From: Aeromicrobium sp. Sec7.5
GTDB lineage: Bacteria; Actinomycetota; Actinomycetes; Propionibacteriales; Nocardioidaceae
Length of the DNA: 64,000 nt
Assembly (NCBI RefSeq): GCF_036867135.1
Contig: NZ_JBAJIJ010000001.1
Span: 1,054,001 to 1,118,000, forward strand
Reading direction: 5' to 3'
Of this stretch, positions 63,174-64,000 are shown in pieces. The notes under the pieces are model-generated. The model did no database searches. It was not told the origin of the DNA and worked only from the letters and a program-made list of their open reading frames with translations. The translations under genes and the position numbers were made by a program. Each line of letters starts with the position of its first letter. Position 1 is the stretch's first letter.

Positions 63174-63818
63174 ATGTTCGACCGTCGCCTGCGCGGTCAC
63201 CTCGACGGCCCGCTGACCCGCGTCGCCGCGGTGCTGGACCGCCGGTGGATCACGCCCGACCGCCTGACCGTGGCAGGTCTGGTGCTCGGGCTCGCCAGCG
63301 CGGGCCTGGCGGCCTCGCAGCTCTGGCTCTGGGCCCTCGCGGCGTGGTGGGTCTCGCGCCTGCTGGACGGGCTCGACGGACCGCTGGCCCGGCGGCGGTC
63401 CGCCGACGGTCAGGGCTCACCCGCGGGTGGCTTCCTCGACGTCACGGCCGACTTCCTGGTGTACGGCACCACGGTCGTCGGTGTGGCCATCGGCACTGTG
63501 GGGTCCGCCGCGGACGTCGGCGACTGGCTGCCGTTCGCCGCCGTGCTGCTGGCGTACTACGTCAACGGCACGGCGTTCCTGGCCTTCTCGTCGATCGCGG
63601 AGCGCACCGGGCACCAGCTCGACGACGGCCGGTCGCTGAGCTTCCTCGGTGGCCTCGCGGAGGGCGCCGAGACCATCGCGGTGCACTCCCTCTGGCTGAT
63701 CGTGCCCGCCTTCGCCGGACCGATCGCCTGGGTCTGGGCAGCCGTGGTCGGCGTCAGCGCGGCGCACCGGGTCGTGGTGGGCCATCGTGCGCTGCGCCGG
63801 CCCCTGGCGGGTCCATGA
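63174..63818 (+). CDS. CDP-alcohol phosphatidyltransferase (YnjF-like)
   Basis: A 214-residue membrane enzyme. The CDP-alcohol signature is complete: DGLDGPLARRR followed by GGFLDVTADFL (DGxxAR...GxxxDxxxD). About five helices. It transfers a phosphatidyl group from CDP-diacylglycerol to an alcohol, or a related reaction. ATG 63174 is preferred; the open frame upstream lies in the leader region. In E. coli the homologue ynjF also adjoins ynjBCD. Confidence 0.9.
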   Translation: MFDRRLRGHLDGPLTRVAAVLDRRWITPDRLTVAGLVLGLASAGLAASQLWLWALAAWWVSRLLDGLDGPLARRRSADGQGSPAGGFLDVTADFLVYGTTVVGVAIGTVGSAADVGDWLPFAAVLLAYYVNGTAFLAFSSIAERTGHQLDDGRSLSFLGGLAEGAETIAVHSLWLIVPAFAGPIAWVWAAVVGVSAAHRVVVGHRALRRPLAGP

Positions 63819-64000
63819 GCGAGCGGAAGCAGACGGAGGACTCACCGGGTTCCCGCCCCGTGACCTCCCGCGCCTCCGTGCTCCGCCTGGCCGCCCTCGT
63901 GCTGGCGTTCCTCGCCGTCGCGGTCGGTCTCCAAGCCAGCGGCTGGGACGGGCCCGGACAGCTCCGTGCGGGGGTCGAGTCGGCCGGCTGGGCCGGTGCC
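63815..64000 (+). CDS. Probable TVP38/TMEM64-like membrane protein, cut by window edge
   Basis: Starts at ATG 63815, overlapping the previous stop (ATGA), and runs off the window. The visible 62 residues have a basic, polar head and one transmembrane helix (LRLAALVLAFLAVAVGLQASG) then LRAGVESAGWAGA, which resembles the start of TVP38/TMEM64 proteins (YdjX/YdjZ). The same neighbours in E. coli (ydjXYZ beside ynjA-F) support this, but too little is visible to be sure. Confidence 0.6.
   Translation, partial: MSERKQTEDSPGSRPVTSRASVLRLAALVLAFLAVAVGLQASGWDGPGQLRAGVESAGWAGA

Overview
This is high-GC actinobacterial DNA. The gene families (DUF222-HNH protein, PhrB-like cryptochrome/photolyase, CmtR-type repressor, SipW/TasA-like locus, compact ATGA-overlapping operons) suit a Nocardioidaceae-type organism, but that placement is inference. 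No rRNA, tRNA or CRISPR array was seen.

Layout. (1) 1-13.8 kb is ordinary chromosome: an edge-truncated M16 peptidase, a DUF222-HNH protein, a SipW-type signal peptidase / TasA-like / Ig-repeat export operon followed by a two-component system, small membrane proteins and lipoproteins, a succinate-semialdehyde-type dehydrogenase and a large SEC-C protein. (2) 13,968-54,105 is a 40-kb integrated mobile island. A 15-bp direct repeat lies at both ends. Just inside it, at each end, are the same accessory repeats, as expected when an attP with two arms is split into attL and attR. A tyrosine integrase and excisionase lie inside at 38.9-40.2 kb. (3) 54.1-64 kb is chromosome again: a Pol I-like 5'-3' exonuclease, a cryptochrome without the usual Fe-S cysteines, DUF427, and a cluster resembling E. 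coli ynjBCD-ynjF-ydjZ (an ABC importer, a CDP-alcohol phosphatidyltransferase and a TVP38-like protein).

Inside the island: a HEPN-type gene broken by an IS5-family element; a VbhA antitoxin-Fic-resolvase operon; a stress/metal cargo (flavin monooxygenase, two NAD(P)H-binding proteins, quinone oxidoreductase, DoxX and TetR; CmtR and a CDF pump; SURF1 and a DsbA-like protein; MarR, TetR and MmpL); an IS256-family element with a perfect 8-bp target duplication; and a second, inverted copy of the same IS5-family element. The part from 33.9 to 53.4 kb is dense in defence and mobility genes: a nucleotidyltransferase-nucleoside phosphorylase fusion followed by two HEPN-like proteins (the best candidate for an undescribed system), int/xis, an MNT-HEPN toxin-antitoxin pair, a MobF relaxase-helicase, RadC, a type I restriction-modification locus with an AbiE toxin-antitoxin pair inside it, and a membrane-anchored HNH nuclease facing a second membrane-anchored protein.

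The island reads as a mobilizable element: it has a relaxase but no visible type IV secretion genes. It carries anti-phage and addiction modules next to a separate resistance/detoxification cargo, and the two identical IS5-family copies bracket the latter. Several decayed genes (the HEPN gene, a DUF305 remnant, a DUF4145 remnant) show ongoing turnover.
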